Shown in pieces: positions 5,510-7,500 of a stretch of DNA of 7,500 bases. The translations under genes and the position numbers were made by a program. The first letter of the stretch is position 1, and every line of letters starts with the position of its first letter. The notes below the pieces were generated by a model, which saw only the letters and a list, made by a program, of their open reading frames with translations, had not been told where the DNA came from and searched no databases. The DNA is from Nostoc cf. edaphicum LEGE 07299 (GTDB taxonomy: Bacteria; Cyanobacteriota; Cyanobacteriia; Cyanobacteriales; Nostocaceae), in the NCBI RefSeq assembly GCF_015207245.1, contig NZ_JADEXF010000005.1, positions 1 through 7,500 of the forward strand. The letters are read 5' to 3'.

Positions 5510-6051
5510 GCTTGAGAATTTACGGTAATCGCCAGCTAAAAACTTTACCAGGAAAAGAAACTAGACCCACTAGTGCGCGGGTAAGGGAGGCAGTCTTTAA
5601 TATTTGGCAAGGAGAAATCGCAGGTTGTCGCTGGCTAGATTTGTGCGCCGGTACTGGTTCAATGGGCGCAGAGGCTTTGTGTAGAGGAGCCAGCCTAGTA
5701 GTGGGAATTGAACAATCGAGCCGAGCCTGTGCCACCATCCAAGAAAATTGGCAGCAGTTAGCTAATGTTGACCAGGAATTTCGGGTATTGCGGGGAGATA
5801 TAACCCAGCAGTTAAAGACTTTATCAGGTAAACAGTTTGATAGAATCTACTTCGATCCACCTTATGCAAGTGGATTGTACCAGCAAGTATTAGAAGCGAT
5901 CGCTCACCATCAATTTTTAGATCCTAGCGGCGAAATCGCAGTTGAACACGCCTCACAAGGTTGGACACCGCCAGAGATTCCCGCTTGGGAAATTTGCCGC
6001 GAGAAAGTTTACGGCAACACATCACTTACTTTCTACAGAATTGTGGAATGA
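5506..6051 (+). CDS. rsmD: 16S rRNA (guanine(966)-N(2))-methyltransferase RsmD
   Basis: RsmD methylates G966 of 16S rRNA in the small ribosomal subunit using S-adenosylmethionine. The 181-residue length is typical. The N-terminal RPTSARVREAVFNIW (20-34) is a family signature. The SAM-binding motif I reads WLDLCAGTGSMGAEAL (43-58). The acidic residue ending strand 2 is E69 (VVGIEQ). The catalytic motif IV is FDPPYASG (116-123), the DPPY type used for N-methylation of bases. The C-terminal EKVYGNTSLTFY (166-177) is also family-like. An in-frame TAA at 5500-5502 makes the ATG at 5506 the first possible start. It lacks a ribosome site and lies in a heptanucleotide repeat. The gene is convergent with petG. 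Confidence 0.95.
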   Translation: MSLRIYGNRQLKTLPGKETRPTSARVREAVFNIWQGEIAGCRWLDLCAGTGSMGAEALCRGASLVVGIEQSSRACATIQENWQQLANVDQEFRVLRGDITQQLKTLSGKQFDRIYFDPPYASGLYQQVLEAIAHHQFLDPSGEIAVEHASQGWTPPEIPAWEICREKVYGNTSLTFYRIVE

Positions 6052-6055
6052 CAGG

Positions 6056-6069
6056 AATGGGGAGTGGGG
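6056..6069. repeat. Two-unit heptanucleotide repeat (ANTGGGG)
   Basis: AATGGGG (6056-6062) and AGTGGGG (6063-6069) lie 5 bp after the rsmD stop codon. The unit resembles the GGGGAGT-type STRR of Nostoc genomes. Two units alone could be chance, but the position next to a gene end matches the other STRR in this window. Confidence 0.45.
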
Positions 6070-6144
6070 CAGAAAACTTGCTTCCTTGTCCTCCTTAGCC
6101 CCCTTCCCTCAACCTACTCAGCAACGCCAGTTATTCTCCTCTCA

Positions 6145-6241
6145 GAGACGCTACGCGTAGCTTGCTTAAGAGCAGGGGTACAAGTCGGCAGAACTGCCCA
6201 ACGCACTGGCTCCTCAGCACTCAGCACTGGGCACTCCCTCA
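6145..6241. repeat. Composite of dispersed palindromes and heptanucleotide repeats
   Basis: This block in the rsmD/petG convergent gap holds three pieces. First is a GAGACGCTACGCGTAGC element (6145-6161) with the perfect palindrome GCTACGCGTAGC (6150-6161). Second is a hairpin GGCAG-AA-CTGCC (6187-6198) followed by CAACGCACTGGCTCC, a dispersed repeat I recall from Nostoc genomes. Third are the heptanucleotides TCAGCAC, TCAGCAC and TGGGCAC (6214-6234). The next 7 bp end at the petG stop codon. No ORF here is convincing on the plus strand. Confidence 0.65.
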
Positions 6242-6352
6242 TCCCCCCAGCTGATTGGGGCGCTTGTATTGCTTATATGCAGCGTAAAAAAGTCCAGCGA
6301 GAGTTACGAAAACTAGACCAAGGACAATACCTGATAGCAGGGGTTCAACCAC
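6239..6352 (-). CDS. petG: Cytochrome b6f complex subunit V, PetG
   Basis: PetG is a small single-span subunit needed for stable cytochrome b6f in the thylakoid membrane, where the complex moves electrons from plastoquinol to plastocyanin or cytochrome c6. The 37-residue product has the exact family length. Its sequence fits: [12 protein letters not shown] (2-13), the rest of the membrane helix with [10 protein letters not shown] (17-26), and the basic tail [11 protein letters not shown] (27-37). The start codon is GTG at 6350-6352, with GAGGAG (minus strand, 6360-6365) 7 nt upstream, a strong ribosome site. It is easily missed because it is short, starts with GTG and lies opposite a longer spurious plus-strand frame. 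It is divergent from the cytochrome c gene and convergent with rsmD. Confidence 0.95.
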   Translation of the reverse strand: MVEPLLSGIVLGLVFVTLAGLFYAAYKQYKRPNQLGG

Positions 6353-6561
6353 TGTAAATCTCCTCTTTGTAATTATTAAATATTCGTTGCCTGTTTTTGA
6401 TTTTACCAAATTTTGTATGAATCCTGCGCCCCACAGCCTTTTGGAGTACGACTGCCCACAAAAAAATAGTCTTCTGTGCTTGCAGACACAATCAAGAACT
6501 TTTAAGCTATGTGTAGGAAATGAAAACTTTTTAGCACACCTAGACTTTCACAGCAAACCTT
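6353..6561. promoter_or_regulatory. Divergent intergenic region, petG / cytochrome c
   Basis: The 209-bp gap must hold the promoters of both petG and the cytochrome c gene. It includes the petG ribosome site (6360-6365) and an AT-rich stretch (6366-6417) suited to a petG -10 region. For the cytochrome gene the best match I see is TTGCAG (6480-6485), 17 bp, TAAGCT (6503-6508), which is weak. A plus-strand open frame spanning most of the gap has no ribosome site or recognisable protein and overlaps the cytochrome gene, so I treat it as non-coding. Confidence 0.45.
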
Positions 6562-6936
6562 TTGGATAACCAGATTACCAAACCTGACATTTTGATTCAG
6601 CGGATCGTTTTATTGACGCTAGCTATACTGCTAACAGTCCCTTTGGGCTTTTTTGGTGTTCAGTTGGTTCAAGCCTCCGATCCATACGTCAAAAGTGTTC
6701 TATCCCTAACAGGAAACCCAGTTCAAGGACACGCGATATTTCAAATTAACTGTGCTGGTTGTCATGGCTTGGAAGCAGACGGGCGAGTGGGACCCAGTTT
6801 GCAAGCTGTTTCAAAGCACAAGTCTCGGTATGGGCTGATTCGCCAAGTGATAAGTGGCGAAACACCGCCAATGCCAAAATTCCAACCTAGTGCTCAAGAA
6901 ATGGCGGATCTTTTGAACTATTTAGAATCGTTGTAA
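6562..6936 (+). CDS. cytM: Membrane-anchored class I cytochrome c, CytM-like
   Basis: The 124-residue product has one c-type haem site, C64-A-G-C67-H68 (INCAGCHG), with M104 in TPPMPKF as the likely second haem ligand and a C-terminal helix EMADLLNYLESL. A hydrophobic segment (13-37) followed by QAS could be a signal peptide or an uncleaved anchor, so the haem domain would face the lumen or periplasm. The sequence pattern from DPYVKSVLSL onward, the small size and the retained N-terminal span fit, from memory, cytochrome cM, a cyanobacterial protein whose role is debated (respiratory electron transfer, or stress and heterotrophic growth). The symbol is less certain than the family. The start is TTG: an in-frame TAG at 6541-6543 leaves no ATG or GTG between it and 6562. 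No ribosome site is visible. The gene is divergent from petG. Confidence 0.8.
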   Translation: MDNQITKPDILIQRIVLLTLAILLTVPLGFFGVQLVQASDPYVKSVLSLTGNPVQGHAIFQINCAGCHGLEADGRVGPSLQAVSKHKSRYGLIRQVISGETPPMPKFQPSAQEMADLLNYLESL

Positions 6937-7026
6937 ATCTAAGAACTTTTGGTTGTAGGATACGTAAATACCTTTATGTTAAAGTCCATCTATATGTGTA
7001 TTTTTTTGCATATCTGACAACTGTAA

Positions 7027-7196
7027 AGAGACCTCTAGATGCTCGATAGCGTTCGCGCAATGTCTCCTAGAGACGCTTTAGCAATGTAGGAGCGTTGCCC
7101 TTGGCACATTATGCCTGCTCTACTTGAGAAAATTCCAAACGCTTAGGTGCGAGACGCTGCACGTAGTTTGCTTCCCCTTAAGGCTACGCGGACTCA
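7027..7196. repeat. Degenerate interspersed repeat cluster
   Basis: GTCTC-CTA-GAGAC (7062-7074) is a perfect palindrome inside a GCTCGATAGCGTTCGCGC-type element (7041-7058), a form I recall as scattered through Nostoc-like genomes. Bases 7151-7173 match the copy at 6145-6167 in 20 of 23 positions. The second copy continues into CTTCCCC and CTACGCGGACTC. The mismatches break the GCTACGCGTAGC palindrome, so this copy is older or decayed. Confidence 0.6.
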
Positions 7197-7406
7197 TTAA
7201 CGTCCTTGGTGTCTCCCCCTATCCACTAAACGCTCTTTCGAGGTTGGGAGAAGAACCACGACACTAATACCCTGTGCGTCTACACATAATAATAGAAACC
7301 TCAAAACAGCCTAGCTCCGTCTGATAAACTTCGTCTTTTAAAGTCCTAGTGGTGAGAACTATCTTTTGTCTTTATCTTCACATCTGCTAGCATTTGCGTA
7401 GAATCT

Positions 7407-7435
7407 TTGATAAAAACTCATATAAACTGTATATT
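7407..7435 (+). promoter_or_regulatory. Sigma70-type promoter-like pair
   Basis: TTGATA (7407-7412) and TATATT (7430-7435) are separated by exactly 17 bp, the ideal spacing, with 5/6 and 4/6 consensus matches. Transcription would start near 7442 and run off the right edge, perhaps into a gene outside the window. The surrounding AT-richness makes chance matches more likely. Confidence 0.4.
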
Positions 7436-7500
7436 TTAAAGTATGTTAGCAAGTAACTATTTAACTATTGTGAAAGTGAGTTTAGTATACATAACTCTGT

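Larger units (their letters stand above)
6937..7500. other. Gene-free right end with degenerate repeats
   Basis: I see no convincing gene in these 564 bp. The first 80 bp after the cytochrome stop lack a clear terminator. Repeat-derived sequence occupies about 7021-7200 and a promoter-like pair lies at 7407-7435. An ATG at 7443 opens a hydrophobic frame (MLASNYLTIVKVSLVYITL) that runs off the right edge after 19 codons. It lacks a ribosome site and is too short to judge. Confidence 0.55.

Noticed and set aside
5942..6160. Plus-strand ORF overlapping the rsmD 3' end
   Set aside because: It lies in another frame over the conserved rsmD C-terminus and then runs into repeats.
6064..6357. 97-codon plus-strand ORF
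   Set aside because: It overlaps petG on the opposite strand, is built largely from dispersed repeats, has no ribosome site and gives no recognisable protein.
6387..6569. 60-codon plus-strand ORF before the cytochrome gene
   Set aside because: It has no ATG with a ribosome site, overlaps the cytochrome start and looks like translated promoter DNA.
6955..6970. NtcA-like GTA/TAC site after the cytochrome gene
   Set aside because: The GTA and TAC triplets are not 8 bp apart and the position is downstream of a gene rather than in a promoter.
6940..7015. Intrinsic terminator for the cytochrome gene (T7 run at 7001-7007)
   Set aside because: The only nearby pairing, ATATG with CATAT, is 5 bp of A/T-rich stem with the T-run inside the loop, so it does not form a terminator.

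Overview
The window is almost certainly from a filamentous, Nostoc-like cyanobacterium (Nostocales). The evidence is nine copies of the HIP1 octamer GCGATCGC in 7.5 kb, several families of 7-bp tandem repeats between genes, interspersed palindromic repeats of the GAGACGCTACGCGTAGC type, and photosynthesis or cyanobacteria-restricted genes (petG, a CytM-like cytochrome, a DUF3370 protein). It looks like ordinary chromosome rather than a genomic island. I see no transposase, integrase, tRNA, rRNA or CRISPR array.

Left part (1-2176): the 5' end of a conserved cyanobacterial protein runs off the left edge on the minus strand, behind a leader with inverted repeats. A gene-poor stretch of about 500 bp follows, holding at most a broken small membrane-protein ORF. 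Next is a 444-residue conserved protein of unknown function on the plus strand, with a perfect TATAAT box and a palindrome upstream. It converges on a response regulator, and the junction can fold into a branched structure.

Middle part (2177-4702, all minus strand): a peptidase C15 (pyroglutamyl-peptidase-like) gene is followed 7 nt later by an exported DUF3370 protein, probably as one operon. Farther downstream is a single-domain response regulator whose phosphoacceptor Asp is replaced by Asn. Two hairpins separate it from the DUF3370 gene.

Right part (4761-6936): hisH (histidine biosynthesis) and rsmD (16S rRNA methylation) lie on the plus strand. petG, the 37-residue b6f subunit V, lies on the minus strand at 6239-6352. 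It is easy to miss because it is short, starts with GTG and lies opposite a longer spurious ORF. petG is divergent from a membrane-anchored cytochrome c that most resembles CytM. The petG/cytochrome pair places a b6f subunit beside a possible electron carrier, while hisH and rsmD are housekeeping genes. The gaps between hisH, rsmD and petG are filled with heptanucleotide repeats. One repeat supplies the rsmD start codon and another abuts the petG stop codon.

The last 560 bp have no recognisable gene. They contain degenerate interspersed repeats and, near the right edge, one well-spaced sigma70-type promoter that may serve a gene beyond the window. I found no convincing new biological system. 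The best leads are the pseudo-receiver, the peptidase C15/DUF3370 pair with an altered substrate loop, the hidden petG, and the repeats that touch coding ends.
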